From contig OY970201.1 of assembly GCA_963708245.1 (NCBI GenBank), positions 6,200,001 through 6,264,000 of the forward strand: DNA of 64,000 nt. The letters run 5' to 3'. Positions 51,408 through 60,782 of this stretch are shown piece by piece. The translations under genes were made by a program, and so were the position numbers. The stretch comes from CAVYXK01 sp963708245 (lineage in GTDB: Bacteria > Pseudomonadota > Alphaproteobacteria > Acetobacterales > Acetobacteraceae). A model generated the notes under the pieces. That model saw only the letters and a program-made list of their open reading frames with translations, was not told the DNA's origin and did no database searches. Numbering within the stretch: the first letter of the stretch is position 1; each line of letters begins with the position of its first letter.

Positions 51408-52795
51408 CTGGATCCGGCGAAGCTGATCTCCGGCATCACCGAGCGCACCGGACGGACGGTAGACGGCTCGGCGAAGCGCTTGCGCTCTGCCAGAAGCGGT
51501 GGCGTGGCCAACAGCGCGATCGCCAACGGCAGCCACATCAGCCGGCTTTGGTACCGGTCATGCGGGCCGGACAGTCCACCGGTGATCAGCGCATTGCCCA
51601 ATAGCGCCAGCAGCACCACCGCGACAAACCCGGCGAGCGGCTGGCGCCGGCGGAGCGCCCCCGGCAGCAGCGCCAGCAACGCAACCAGTCCCGCCAATGA
51701 GGCCGCCGCATGCAGTGTCGGCATCCAGGCGGGCAGCACCTGGCGTCCTTCGGTCTGCCTCGCGTGCTCGTATTCGGTGCGCTCGAAAGCGGGGAAATCG
51801 CGCTCGATCCACGGCGTGACCGACACAGGCCAGGGCTGCAGCCCGTCACCCGTTGAAAACAGCACCAACTGCCGCGCGCCGTTGGCCAGCATGGCCAGCA
51901 CCTCGCGGCCGGGCTCGGCACGGATCGCCGCGGCGATGATGGCGTTCGCTTCCTTGCTGACCCGCTTCGCCCCGCCCGCACGGATCAGCGGACTGTCCGG
52001 CTGCCACAGGAAGTCATCGACATCCGCCGGGAACTGGCCCCGATAATCGCAGAGCAGCCACCTCGCCTTGGGGCAGTCGCGCGCCAACACGTCCATCCCC
52101 GGCCCGTCGTACAGCACGCGTGCCAGCAGGAAGACGTTGCCGAACGGAGCCAGCGATGGAGCGCCATAACCAGCTACGTTCACCGCGAGCATTGCCGTTG
52201 CCGCCAGCGCCGGCGCCGCCACCAGTCGCGTCAGCCCCACCCGCTCCAGCGGGACAGCGGCACCGAGCCGGCGACGCAGCGGCACCAGTCCGACCAGCAG
52301 GACGGCGGCAAGTGGCAGGCTGGAGAGATGCGCCGCAATCGTGAAGGCCGCGAGCCCGACCAACCACAATCGTTCGCCACGGGACAGGCGCTCGGGCACG
52401 AAAATCAGCAACCCCATCGCCAGCACCAAAAGCGAGGTGAACAGGTCCGGCATCAGCTCCGCGGCAAGGAAGGGCAGGGGGCTCACCACCGCCAGCGCGC
52501 CAGCCAACGGCACCACCCACCAGTCCGGCAGATCCGGCCGCAGCACCCGATGCAACAGATGCAGCATGTGCGCCGTCAGCAAGGCCTGCGCCACTACCAC
52601 CGGCCAAGTGGTCAGTTTCATGTGCAACGGCAGCAGGAACAGGCTGTAGAAGACCGGCCGATCCCAGCCGAGATAATGGTGGATCGCCTGCGACAGATAC
52701 GTGCCGGTGTCCGAGAACACCAGCGGATAGCCGTTGACGAAGGCCGGCCAGAGCAACAGCAACGCGGCGAGCGCCACCGCTCCGGCGGAGCGCAT
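51404..52795 (-). CDS. Multi-pass membrane protein, GT-C or polymerase-like
   Basis: A protein of 463 residues with about 10-11 membrane helices. The first loop has NGYPLVFSDTGTYLSQAIHH and RPVFYSLFLLPLH, the Asp-containing pattern of GT-C-like enzymes. A large periplasmic segment (about 240-350) follows. Position between the Wzz/kinase and flippase genes suggests a polysaccharide polymerase or glycosyltransferase; the sequence alone does not decide. Confidence 0.65.
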   Translation of the reverse strand: MRSAGAVALAALLLLWPAFVNGYPLVFSDTGTYLSQAIHHYLGWDRPVFYSLFLLPLHMKLTTWPVVVAQALLTAHMLHLLHRVLRPDLPDWWVVPLAGALAVVSPLPFLAAELMPDLFTSLLVLAMGLLIFVPERLSRGERLWLVGLAAFTIAAHLSSLPLAAVLLVGLVPLRRRLGAAVPLERVGLTRLVAAPALAATAMLAVNVAGYGAPSLAPFGNVFLLARVLYDGPGMDVLARDCPKARWLLCDYRGQFPADVDDFLWQPDSPLIRAGGAKRVSKEANAIIAAAIRAEPGREVLAMLANGARQLVLFSTGDGLQPWPVSVTPWIERDFPAFERTEYEHARQTEGRQVLPAWMPTLHAAASLAGLVALLALLPGALRRRQPLAGFVAVVLLALLGNALITGGLSGPHDRYQSRLMWLPLAIALLATPPLLAERKRFAEPSTVRPVRSVMPEISFAGSR

Positions 52796-52798
52796 CGT

Positions 52799-55027
52799 CT
52801 AGTCCCGGAAATACATGCGGTTATGCGGGTGGCAGGCTTCGGCGTCGGCGTAGCCGGAACGCCCATGTGCACGGGCGTCCACCCGCGTCAGTGCCACCCC
52901 GACCACGTTGGCCTGGGCCTCCTCCAATAGCTCAATGGCGTTGCGCACGGCCTCTCGCCGAGTGCGGCGCCATCTGGCGCAGAACAGCGTGGCGTCGGCA
53001 AAATGCGCGATCATCTGGGTGTCGCTGACGGCCAGAGCTGGCGGCGCATCCATCAGCACCAGCTCGTATTCCTGGCGCAATGTCTGCAGCAAACGGGCCA
53101 TCGCCTCCGACATGAACAAGCCGCCCGTGTCCGATCCGGCGGCGCCCGCCGGGATGTAATCCATGGAAGTTAACGGGTCCTTCCTAATGACAAACTCCAG
53201 GCTCTCCTTCCCCAGCAGGCACTCGGCAAGCCCAGGCCGTCCCTCGGCGCCGAGCAACCGGGCCAGCTCCGGGCGGCGGAGATCGCAGTCGAGCAGCATG
53301 ACCCGCTCCCCGGTCATCGCGGCGATGCGGCCAAGCGCCAGCGCCACGGTCGTCTTCGCCTCGCCCTGCCGTGCCGCGGTGACGGCGATCGCCCGCGGTC
53401 GCGCTGTGCCGCCGCGCCACAGGCCGGCGCGCAACGCCCGCACCTGCTCGGCAAAGACGCTCAGCGGCTTCAGAACGGCATAATCCCCGACCCTCAGCCG
53501 CCCGAGCCGCCGGCGCGGCACTTCCGGGATCAGCGCAAAGCACGGCAGTTCAAGCGAACTTCGCACGTCCTCGCCGCTGCGCAGGCTGGTGTCCGCCAGC
53601 TCCTGCAGATAGATCGCGAACAGCCCGAACAGCAGCCCGAACGCCACCGCCGCTGCCAGCATCGGCCCGCTGCGCGGAAAACTAGGTGAGTCCGGCGGCA
53701 GCGCGAGCGAGACCTCGTGCGCGTCGACCGTCTCCACCGCGGCTCGTTGCGCCGTCTCCTGGATGCGCTGGAGCACCGCGGCCAGCAGCGTGCGCGAGGC
53801 GTCAGCGTCGCGTTCCAATGCGTTGAGCGGGATTTCCGACTGCTCGCTGCGATCGACATGCGCCTCGGCACGCGCGAGATCCTGCTCGAGCGCAGTCGCG
53901 CGGTCTCGTGCGGCCTTCACCTCAGCATCGCTCGCCGCCACCACCCGTCCGGTCTCCGTGGCCAGGTCGCGCTGCACCTGCTCCCTCTCGCGGCGCAGCG
54001 CCAAGACCTCCGGATGGTTCGGGCCCAGCCGCGAGGTCAGCGACTGAAGCTGCGCAGCCAGACTGCTGTCCTGCTCGCGCAATTGCTCGACGCTCGGCGC
54101 GACCGCGGCCAGCGCTGCGGCACCGGCATGGTTGCGCGCCGCATCCAGTCGGCCTTCGGCGGCGGCGAGATCGGCGCGGGCACGCCCTAGCTCCTCGGTG
54201 ATCTGGCTGATCTGTTCGGTATCGACCCCGGCGTGTACGCCCCGCACCAACCCATGCGCGGCGCGGTAGTTGGCAATGCGGTCCTCGGCGGTACGGACTT
54301 CGGCCCGCAGCTCTTTAGCGCGCCCTTCCAGCCAGGTGCGGGCCTTGTCCACGGCATTGAACTTCGCCGCGAGCTGCGCCTTGATGTACGCGTCCATCAG
54401 GTTGTTGACGACCGCCGCCGCGATCATCGGGTCTTTCGCGGTGAACGACACCTCCAGCACGTGTGAGGCGTTCACCGTACGGACATCGAGTGCCCGCTGG
54501 ACGGCAAGCAGGACCGATCCACCGGGTGAGGCGGAAGGTGGCCCCGCCGCATCCTCCAATTCGGAAGGTGCGCCCTCGAACAGTGTCGATGCGCCCCGCA
54601 GCAGGCGGGAATACCAAGGCGACGGCCGCAGCGCTGCGTTGAACTCCGGGTTTGCGAACAGATTGAGCTGTTGGGCTACCGGCTCGATCAGGCGCAGGCC
54701 GCGCAGCACCTCTGCCTGGCTCGTTATCACCGCATCGGTGGTGGGATCGACCTGGAGGATGCTCTGCAGTTCGGGCGGCTTGAACTGGTCCGGCTCATAG
54801 ATCAGCGCACCGGTCGCAGTGTAGAGCGGCGTCATCCGACTGAGCGCGACCGCGGCAAGCGCCGGGATCAGCAGCGCGCAGGCGATCAGCGTTGTCTTGC
54901 GCCGTCGCAGGATGGAAAGGATTGCGCGCACCCCGAGGCCGGCGCCGGTTTCAAGGCCGCCGTCGAAGTCACGTCCGTGTCCGGTCAGCGGCCGGGCATG
55001 GGCGGGTCCAGCGGGCTTGTCGAGCAT
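52799..55027 (-). CDS. Wzz chain-length protein fused to BY-type tyrosine kinase
   Basis: A protein of 742 residues. The Wzz domain spans two membrane helices (about 45-65 and 465-485) around a long coiled-coil periplasmic region. The C-terminal kinase has Walker A AARQGEAKTT, Walker A' VMLLDCDLRRP and Walker B YELVLMDAPP. The Tyr cluster at the very end is small (two Tyr). It controls chain length and export of exopolysaccharide by cycling phosphorylation. It is divergent from the Wza-type gene across a 150-base shared promoter region. Confidence 0.9.
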   Translation of the reverse strand: MLDKPAGPAHARPLTGHGRDFDGGLETGAGLGVRAILSILRRRKTTLIACALLIPALAAVALSRMTPLYTATGALIYEPDQFKPPELQSILQVDPTTDAVITSQAEVLRGLRLIEPVAQQLNLFANPEFNAALRPSPWYSRLLRGASTLFEGAPSELEDAAGPPSASPGGSVLLAVQRALDVRTVNASHVLEVSFTAKDPMIAAAVVNNLMDAYIKAQLAAKFNAVDKARTWLEGRAKELRAEVRTAEDRIANYRAAHGLVRGVHAGVDTEQISQITEELGRARADLAAAEGRLDAARNHAGAAALAAVAPSVEQLREQDSSLAAQLQSLTSRLGPNHPEVLALRREREQVQRDLATETGRVVAASDAEVKAARDRATALEQDLARAEAHVDRSEQSEIPLNALERDADASRTLLAAVLQRIQETAQRAAVETVDAHEVSLALPPDSPSFPRSGPMLAAAVAFGLLFGLFAIYLQELADTSLRSGEDVRSSLELPCFALIPEVPRRRLGRLRVGDYAVLKPLSVFAEQVRALRAGLWRGGTARPRAIAVTAARQGEAKTTVALALGRIAAMTGERVMLLDCDLRRPELARLLGAEGRPGLAECLLGKESLEFVIRKDPLTSMDYIPAGAAGSDTGGLFMSEAMARLLQTLRQEYELVLMDAPPALAVSDTQMIAHFADATLFCARWRRTRREAVRNAIELLEEAQANVVGVALTRVDARAHGRSGYADAEACHPHNRMYFRD

Positions 55028-55176
55028 TGATTACCCATGGCGGCAGAGCCGGAGCCGGCGCTGAGACCATTTTGGCCCGCAAAGCGCCAAGCCCATCCTG
55101 CCGGAGCGGAGACTAAGAGAAGACTAAAGCGGGGTCGTTAACGATTCGGACAGTTGTATGCCCGACGCTAGGGTGC

Positions 55177-55746
55177 ATGATACCGATCCGATCTCGCGTG
55201 CTGTGCACGATGCTGCCGTTGGCACTTGGTATCGCCGCTTGTGCGCCGGGGCGCGGTCTGCCGACACTGCCTCCGGTTGCCTCCGGCGCCTATCGTCTGG
55301 GGCCAGGCGATGAAGTACGCATCATCACAGTGGGCGAGGACACACTGACCGGCGAGTTCGCAGTGGACGATTCCGGAGGGATCGCGGTGCCGATGGTGGG
55401 CAGCGTGCAGGCGGGCGGCCTCAGCCCCGAGGCGCTCGGTGCGGCAGTCGGTGCAGCGCTGCAGCGGGGTGGGCTGGTGCGCGCCCCTTCGGTGTCGGTG
55501 GAGGTGATCCGCTATCGCCCGATCTTCGTATTGGGCGAAGTGAACAAGCCGGGCGAGTTTCCATACCAGCCGGGCATGAAGCTGCTGAGCGCGGTGGCGC
55601 TGGCGGGGGGGTTCACCTACCGCGCGGTGGAGACGTCCGCTTCGGTGGTGCGGACACAGGATGGACGGACGTTCGAGGGACGAGCCAGCCGCGAGACCGC
55701 ACTGCAGCCGGGCGACGTGGTGACCGTGTTCGAGCGGCGGTTCTGA
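55177..55746 (+). CDS. Wza-type polysaccharide export lipoprotein
   Basis: A protein of 189 residues. Signal peptide with lipobox-like LALGIAACAP. The Poly_export domain has YRLGPGDEVRIITVGEDTL, then the SLBB domain with RPIFVLGEVNKPGEFPYQPG and AVALAGGFTYRA. It is shorter than full Wza (about 380), as in the family of short export proteins. It forms the outer-membrane path for the exopolysaccharide made by the divergent cluster. Confidence 0.9.
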   Translation: MIPIRSRVLCTMLPLALGIAACAPGRGLPTLPPVASGAYRLGPGDEVRIITVGEDTLTGEFAVDDSGGIAVPMVGSVQAGGLSPEALGAAVGAALQRGGLVRAPSVSVEVIRYRPIFVLGEVNKPGEFPYQPGMKLLSAVALAGGFTYRAVETSASVVRTQDGRTFEGRASRETALQPGDVVTVFERRF

Positions 55747-55820
55747 TGAGATGAATTCGCCCTTGTTGCCTTAGCCAGTGAATGCGATATCACGCTATCA
55801 ATGAGGTTATCAGACAGCCT

Positions 55821-56066
55821 ATGGCCCAATTGCTTGTCCGCAACCTGGATGATGAGGTGAAGGAGCGCCTCCGGCGCCGCGCCGCCCGGCGCGGCCGGAG
55901 CATGGAGGAGGAAGTGCGTGAGATCCTGCGCTCGGCCGTCGACCGGGACGAGGCCGGTCCACCGGGTGCCGGGCTCGGAACACGGATCGCTAAACGCTTT
56001 GCGGGCCTCGGCCTTCGGGAGGAGTTGCCTGAACTGCGCGGTCCCGCCGACTTCGCGGCGGCGTGA
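55821..56066 (+). CDS. FitA/VapB-type antitoxin (ribbon-helix-helix)
   Basis: A protein of 81 residues from MAQLLVRNLDDEVKERLRRR; upstream in-frame codons lack homology. The N-terminal ribbon-helix-helix region followed by RGRSMEEEVREIL is the typical FitA/Phd-like DNA-binding antitoxin. The C-terminal tail should bind the PIN toxin. The toxin start overlaps its stop as GTGA, so the pair is translationally coupled and autoregulated. Confidence 0.88.
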   Translation: MAQLLVRNLDDEVKERLRRRAARRGRSMEEEVREILRSAVDRDEAGPPGAGLGTRIAKRFAGLGLREELPELRGPADFAAA

Positions 56067-56482
56067 TCCTGCTTGACACCAACGTGGTCTCGGCTCTCAT
56101 GCGCGACCCGCTGGACACCGCCGTTGTTTCCTGGCTGGACAAACAGAATGCCGAAGACGTTTGGACCAGCGTGGTTACGGTGTTCGAAGTCCGTTTCGGA
56201 TTGGCGCGCATGGCCGAGGGACGCCGGCGTGCGGCCTTGGAGGCGGCGTTCGACGGCTTGCTGCGCGAGGATATGGGTGGCCGAATTGCGCCAGTTGACC
56301 GCGCCGCGGCTAAGGCTGCCGGCCAACTCGTGGCGCGGCGTGAGGCAGCGGGCCGCCCCGTGGACGTGCACGACACGTTAGTTGCCGGGATCGCTCTCAG
56401 CCGGGGAGCACTCGTGGCGAGCCGAAACGTCAAACACTACGACGATCTGGAAACGGGAGTGATCGACCCGTGGGCTGCGTGA
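56063..56482 (+). CDS. PIN-domain toxin ribonuclease (VapC/FitB type)
   Basis: A protein of 139 residues with a GTG start. The PIN acidic residues are visible: D5 in ILLDTNVVSALM, E in VTVFEVRFGLARM, D in DVHDTLVAGIAL, and D near HYDDLETGVIDPW. It cleaves RNA, often tRNA, when the antitoxin is degraded. The pair stands between the polysaccharide locus and the cytochrome/PQQ operon. Confidence 0.9.
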   Translation: MILLDTNVVSALMRDPLDTAVVSWLDKQNAEDVWTSVVTVFEVRFGLARMAEGRRRAALEAAFDGLLREDMGGRIAPVDRAAAKAAGQLVARREAAGRPVDVHDTLVAGIALSRGALVASRNVKHYDDLETGVIDPWAA

Positions 56483-56538
56483 GGACGGAAAGCTGACATC
56501 AAGCCGCGGACTCTGAAACGCGCTTGTCGCAGCCGAAG

Positions 56539-57135
56539 TCACAGCCCGCCCAGATATAGCGCCAGCGCGCCGATATTCGCGTCCGAGTACGTCTTCAGCA
56601 AGGCCGCCATCCACGGATTGTTACCGCGTGTTCCGGTGTGGAAGTCCTCCATCGCGTGGCGCAGGTAATCGATACTCTGTCCGGCGAGTCTGGGGGTCGT
56701 GCTCGTACCGAGATAGCCACCTAGGTGGCACTGGGGACACTGGCCGGATGCCGCGAGCCCTTGGGCCTCGGTTGCGACATCCGCTGGCGCTCGCGGCTGC
56801 TCGAGATCAGCCCAAGATTTGGCTTCAAAATACTCGCCGAGGGCCAGCATCTCAGCGCTTGTCATGTTCCTGGCGATCAGCGCCATCGTCTCGTTCTTGC
56901 GGGCGCCGGTCTGGAAATCGCGCAGTTCGAAGAAGATGTAGCCGGCGTGCTGGCCCCAGATCACCGGGACGTCTTTGCTGATCGGGATCCCGTTGGTTCC
57001 GTGGCAGACGCCGCATACCGCTGCTTTCTGCGCAATCGGGCCGGCCGCCCCGGTCTGGGCATACGCCTCCCGGGCGGCGAGTACGCCCAGGACCAAGCCC
57101 ACCAGCAGCAGGCGATTTGCCCGCTCCATTGTCAT
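56539..57135 (-). CDS. Exported dihaem cytochrome c
   Basis: A protein of 198 residues with a signal peptide ending in AAREAYAQ. Two CxxCH haem sites (CGVCH and CPQCH) lie in two similar domains of c4/c553 type; Met ligands are likely in NETMALI and DYLRHAMEDF. It follows the PQQ dehydrogenase on the same strand by 72 bases, with a hairpin between, and is the likely electron acceptor of that enzyme. Confidence 0.9.
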   Translation of the reverse strand: MTMERANRLLLVGLVLGVLAAREAYAQTGAAGPIAQKAAVCGVCHGTNGIPISKDVPVIWGQHAGYIFFELRDFQTGARKNETMALIARNMTSAEMLALGEYFEAKSWADLEQPRAPADVATEAQGLAASGQCPQCHLGGYLGTSTTPRLAGQSIDYLRHAMEDFHTGTRGNNPWMAALLKTYSDANIGALALYLGGL

Positions 57136-57164
57136 CAGGTGATCGGATGCAGAGATCGTCGGCG

Positions 57165-57197
57165 GCAGGGGCAGTCCGCCTGGCGGACCGCCCCTGC
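57165..57197. promoter_or_regulatory. Strong intercistronic hairpin
   Basis: GCAGGGGC(A)GTCCGCC pairs with GGCGGAC(C)GCCCCTGC around TG. It lies between the PQQ dehydrogenase stop and the cytochrome start on the minus strand. There is no T run, so it is more likely an RNA-stability or attenuation element than a terminator. Confidence 0.55.
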
Positions 57198-57207
57198 ATA
57201 CAAGCGA

Positions 57208-58911
57208 TCAGTGGAGCGTGAAAGCGACGACCGCGTTGCCGCGCTTGTAGTCGAGTTGCGTGTTTCCGCCTGCTGCAACAACAACATACTGCGTGCCATC
57301 AACCGTATAGGACGAGGGTGGGGCGTTGACACCGGCGCCTGCCTGGAAGCGCCATAGCTCGGCTCCCGTTGCGGCGTCATACGCTTTGAACAGGCCGTTA
57401 CCCTCGCCGGCGAAGACCAGCCCGCCCGCAGTTGCGAGAATTCCACCGATCATCGGCTGCTGGGTCTTCACCTGCCATGCGATCTGGCCGGTGTTGTACT
57501 CGACTGCGGTAATGTTGCCCCACTGTTCGGCACCCGGGATCACCTTGAATGCTCCCCCGAGCCACAGCTTGCCGTCGGGGTAGGGCGCTGGGGTTACGGT
57601 GTAGGTCATAGGCTGGTGGAGATTGATAGCGTAGGCGAGCCCAAAGATCCGGTTTACCGCCATCGGCGACCATTCAACGCCGCCGTTGGCGCCGGGCAGC
57701 ATGACCGTGCCCTGTGGGGTGGGGAGCGCCCACATGTTCTTTTGCGGGACCATGGGCTGCGAGAAGCGGATCAGACTGCAGTCATCCGCCTTGTTCACAT
57801 AGACATGTCCCGTCTTGCCGGCCTGTAGTACGCCATAGACCAGATTGCCATTGTTGTCGCGCACCGGCACCAGCACCGGTGGGCTGACCGCGTCAAGGTC
57901 CCAGACGTCATGCGGGACGTACTGGAAGTGGCAAACATATTTGCCGGTATCGAGGTCTAGCGAGACGAGCGAGTCGGTGTAGAGGTTGTCGCCAGGGCGA
58001 ACAGCGCCGTCCAGATCGGGCGAGGGATTCCCTACTGCAAAGTAGATCCGGCGATGTACCAGATCCACCGCCGGGTTCTGCCATGAGCCGCCACCTAGGC
58101 GTTTGTACGGGTCGCCATTCTGCGCCAGCGCCGCCTTTTCGGCAGCGATATCCCGGTGCAGGTCACGCCCGGTGGCGTCGGTGGTCGCCCACACGCCGAC
58201 CGAATTCTCTGGGATCGTGTCGAAGTTCCAGAGCAGCTTGCCGGTTTCGGCATCGTAAGCGCGCACGAAGCCTCGGATACCGTACTCGCCGCCATTGGTG
58301 CCGATCAGGATCTTCCCATCCACGGGGGTGGGTGCCATCGTCTCGCTGTAGCCGAGCGTTGGATCCGCGATTTGTATCTCCCACGCAGGTTTGCCGGTTT
58401 TGGCGTCTAGCGCCACCAGCTTGGAATCCAGTGTCGCCAGATACACCTTGTCGCCGTACGCCGCGACGCCTCGGTTATTGGGTCCGCAGCAGTAGATATT
58501 GATCGGCCCGAGCTTCTGTACGTACTCCCAGATTTGCTCGCCGGTACGTGCGTTCACTGCATAGACATGATCGAACGAGGTTGTGATATACATGATGCCG
58601 TTCGCTACGATGGGCGAGGTCTCCATCAACTCCTGAACGTCGGTCTGGAAAATCCACGCCGGCCGCAGGCGCGAGACGTTGCGGATATTGATCTGCCGGT
58701 TCGGATAGAACCGCGTTTGCGCGTAGTTGCCATTCGTTAGCAGAAAGTTGTTGCCATCGTCTGCCGCACCGTCCAGCAGATCCTGCGTGACAACGGACAG
58801 ATCACCGTAGCGAGGCGGTGCGGTCTCCTGCCCCTTGCCAGTTTGGGTGACGGCGAGGGCGATGAGCGCGGCGGCGCCCCCGACAGCGGCGAGTCTGATA
58901 CGTCTAGCCAT
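57208..58911 (-). CDS. PQQ-dependent quinoprotein dehydrogenase
   Basis: A protein of 567 residues. A signal peptide (AAVGGAAALIALAVTQTGKG) predicts periplasmic location. The eight-bladed propeller has repeated WxxxxG-type blades. NIYCCGPNNRG contains the adjacent Cys pair that in methanol/alcohol dehydrogenases forms the vicinal disulfide over PQQ. The catalytic Asp is probably in PHDVWDLDAVSPP; the second Asp two residues later is the position used for lanthanide binding in XoxF-type enzymes. The substrate is not evident. It passes electrons to the dihaem cytochrome encoded downstream. Confidence 0.88.
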   Translation of the reverse strand: MARRIRLAAVGGAAALIALAVTQTGKGQETAPPRYGDLSVVTQDLLDGAADDGNNFLLTNGNYAQTRFYPNRQINIRNVSRLRPAWIFQTDVQELMETSPIVANGIMYITTSFDHVYAVNARTGEQIWEYVQKLGPINIYCCGPNNRGVAAYGDKVYLATLDSKLVALDAKTGKPAWEIQIADPTLGYSETMAPTPVDGKILIGTNGGEYGIRGFVRAYDAETGKLLWNFDTIPENSVGVWATTDATGRDLHRDIAAEKAALAQNGDPYKRLGGGSWQNPAVDLVHRRIYFAVGNPSPDLDGAVRPGDNLYTDSLVSLDLDTGKYVCHFQYVPHDVWDLDAVSPPVLVPVRDNNGNLVYGVLQAGKTGHVYVNKADDCSLIRFSQPMVPQKNMWALPTPQGTVMLPGANGGVEWSPMAVNRIFGLAYAINLHQPMTYTVTPAPYPDGKLWLGGAFKVIPGAEQWGNITAVEYNTGQIAWQVKTQQPMIGGILATAGGLVFAGEGNGLFKAYDAATGAELWRFQAGAGVNAPPSSYTVDGTQYVVVAAGGNTQLDYKRGNAVVAFTLH

Positions 58912-59108
58912 GATATCCTCCCACCAGCGGATGTTTTGTTAGCCAACCCGAACGCTTGGACGTTGCCGGGCCGAACGCGTCAACCCTACGCGGGCGCTGA
59001 CATCGTTGTAAAGCCATTCTGGCGGCGCGTTCTTGCCTTGTGGCCGGCGACGGCCGGTTATGACGATGCGAGCCGCCCCGTGGTTAGGCCTGATGACAGG
59101 ATTGCGTG

Positions 59109-59450
59109 CTATCGCCGGCCGGGAATGATTTCCTTCTCCTCGGTTATGAAGGTCTTGATTCGACCGATGAATGTTGCCCCATCCGCGTACAGGCGCTGCG
59201 CCTCGGGCGTGGCGGCCGAGCGACGCAGCGAATCCTCGTCATCGTACCACAGCTCGGCGATGCCATCGATCGCCACTTCGGTTTCCACGATGTCCGCGCG
59301 CGTGCGCGCTCCGGTGATATGCGACTGTATATAGCGGCGGATTCCCGGGACCACGAGCGCCAGGGGGCCGTGCACCTCAAGCCAGTACTTCACAAATTGC
59401 TCGTGCGTCAGGCCGTCCTTGCGGGTCAGCAGCGACAAAACCTTTATCAT
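59109..59450 (-). CDS. EthD-domain protein
   Basis: A protein of 113 residues: MIKVLSLLTRKDGLTHEQF, YWLEVHGPLALVVPGIRRY and DGIAELWYDDEDSLRRS match the dimeric alpha-beta barrel EthD family. Members are small dehydratase/isomerase-like or accessory proteins in aromatic degradation. There is no signal peptide. The gene is alone, on the same strand as the PQQ dehydrogenase, about 200 bases upstream of it. Confidence 0.85.
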   Translation of the reverse strand: MIKVLSLLTRKDGLTHEQFVKYWLEVHGPLALVVPGIRRYIQSHITGARTRADIVETEVAIDGIAELWYDDEDSLRRSAATPEAQRLYADGATFIGRIKTFITEEKEIIPGRR

Positions 59451-59550
59451 GCGGCAGCTCCTGGATGCGGGAGACTGCCAGTCTGGCGCCGGCCCCGCGT
59501 TCCACTCAACCCCTGGCTTTTTCGCCGTCAGCCGCTAGGTATCGCGCCGC

Positions 59551-60723
59551 ATGGCCCAACCAGTTCGCTTCCACATACAGACCGATCTGTCGGTGAACGA
59601 TCTCGGGCTGCTTTGGCGCGACCTGGAAGCCCGCGCCGACATTACCTTCTTCCTGAGCTGGAGCTGGATCGGAGCCTGGATCGCCGAGCTGGGTCATTGC
59701 CCGCCGGTGCTGTTCGGCGAGGCTGGCGGCGCGCTGGTGCTGCTGGGCGTGGTGGTGCCGCAGCGGCGGCGCGACGCCGGGGTTATCCGGGTCGATGGTC
59801 TGCGCCTGCACACGACCGGCGAACGCGGCAAGGACTGCATCGCCATCGAGTACAACGGGTTCCTGGTGGATCGCGCCTGGGCAGGGCACGTCGAGACCGA
59901 AGCAGTCGCCTGGCTGCTCCGCCGGGCGATCGTGGCCAGACGCCGGCGTGACGAGCTGCACATCGTCGGGATGCTGGAACGCGACCGCACGACGTTCGTG
60001 CCGCCGGGCTGCTTCGTGCAGGAGCCGTACCGTAAGCCGTCCTGGCGCATCGACCTCGACGCGGTGCGCGCGTCCGGTAACAGCTACCTCGACACATTGA
60101 GCGCCAACACGCGCCAGCAGATCCGCCGTTCGATGCGGCTTTATCAGGAAGCGGGCACGCTCTCGGCCACGCGCGCGACCGATGTGCCGACCGGGCTTCG
60201 CTGGCTCGACGGGCTCAAAGAGCTGCACCAACGGCAATGGCAGGCGCGCGGTGAGCCAGGCGGCTTCGCCTTCCCGTTCTTCGAGCGGTTCCAGCGCCGG
60301 TTGGTTGCGGACTGCATCCCTCGAGGCGAGATCGAGCTGTTGTGCGTATCTCGCGGTGAGCAGGCGATCGGCTATGTGTACAACCTTATTCTGCGCGGCC
60401 AAGTGCTGGCCTTCGTAAGCGGGTTCCTCTACGAGGAGGACAAGCGGCTCAAACCGGGCCTGGTTTGCCATACGCTGGCGATCGAGCGGCACTTGCGCGA
60501 AGGCGCCTCGGTATACGACTTTCTTGCCGGGGAGGCTCGTTACAAGAGCAACCTGGGCACGCCGGGTCCGGATTTCGTCTATCTGTTGATCCAGCGGCCG
60601 ACTGCCATGACACGGGCGGAACGGCTGCTGCGCCGCGGCTGGGAGCAGGTGCGCGCACTGCGGGCGAAAGCGGCCGCCCGGCCCGCCGGTACGGCGTTCC
60701 CTGGCGAGGCGGAACCGCAGTAG
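59551..60723 (+). CDS. CelD/BioF2-like GNAT acetyltransferase
   Basis: A protein of 390 residues of the Acetyltransf_6 type: FFLSWSWIGAWIAEL, TLSANTRQQIRRSMRLYQE, ELHQRQWQARGEPGGFAFP and GYVYNLILRGQVLAFVSGF, then YDFLAGEARYKSNLG. These enzymes acylate surface polysaccharides, teichoic-like polymers or peptide precursors. It may serve the exopolysaccharide locus about 4 kb away, which is inference. It is followed by the tandem binding-protein genes after a GC-rich hairpin near 60745-60762. Confidence 0.82.
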   Translation: MAQPVRFHIQTDLSVNDLGLLWRDLEARADITFFLSWSWIGAWIAELGHCPPVLFGEAGGALVLLGVVVPQRRRDAGVIRVDGLRLHTTGERGKDCIAIEYNGFLVDRAWAGHVETEAVAWLLRRAIVARRRRDELHIVGMLERDRTTFVPPGCFVQEPYRKPSWRIDLDAVRASGNSYLDTLSANTRQQIRRSMRLYQEAGTLSATRATDVPTGLRWLDGLKELHQRQWQARGEPGGFAFPFFERFQRRLVADCIPRGEIELLCVSRGEQAIGYVYNLILRGQVLAFVSGFLYEEDKRLKPGLVCHTLAIERHLREGASVYDFLAGEARYKSNLGTPGPDFVYLLIQRPTAMTRAERLLRRGWEQVRALRAKAAARPAGTAFPGEAEPQ

Positions 60724-60782
60724 TCTCCCCGCGGGAGAGCTGACGGGCGCTGGAGCGCCCGCAATCAGAACGGAGGCTGGAC

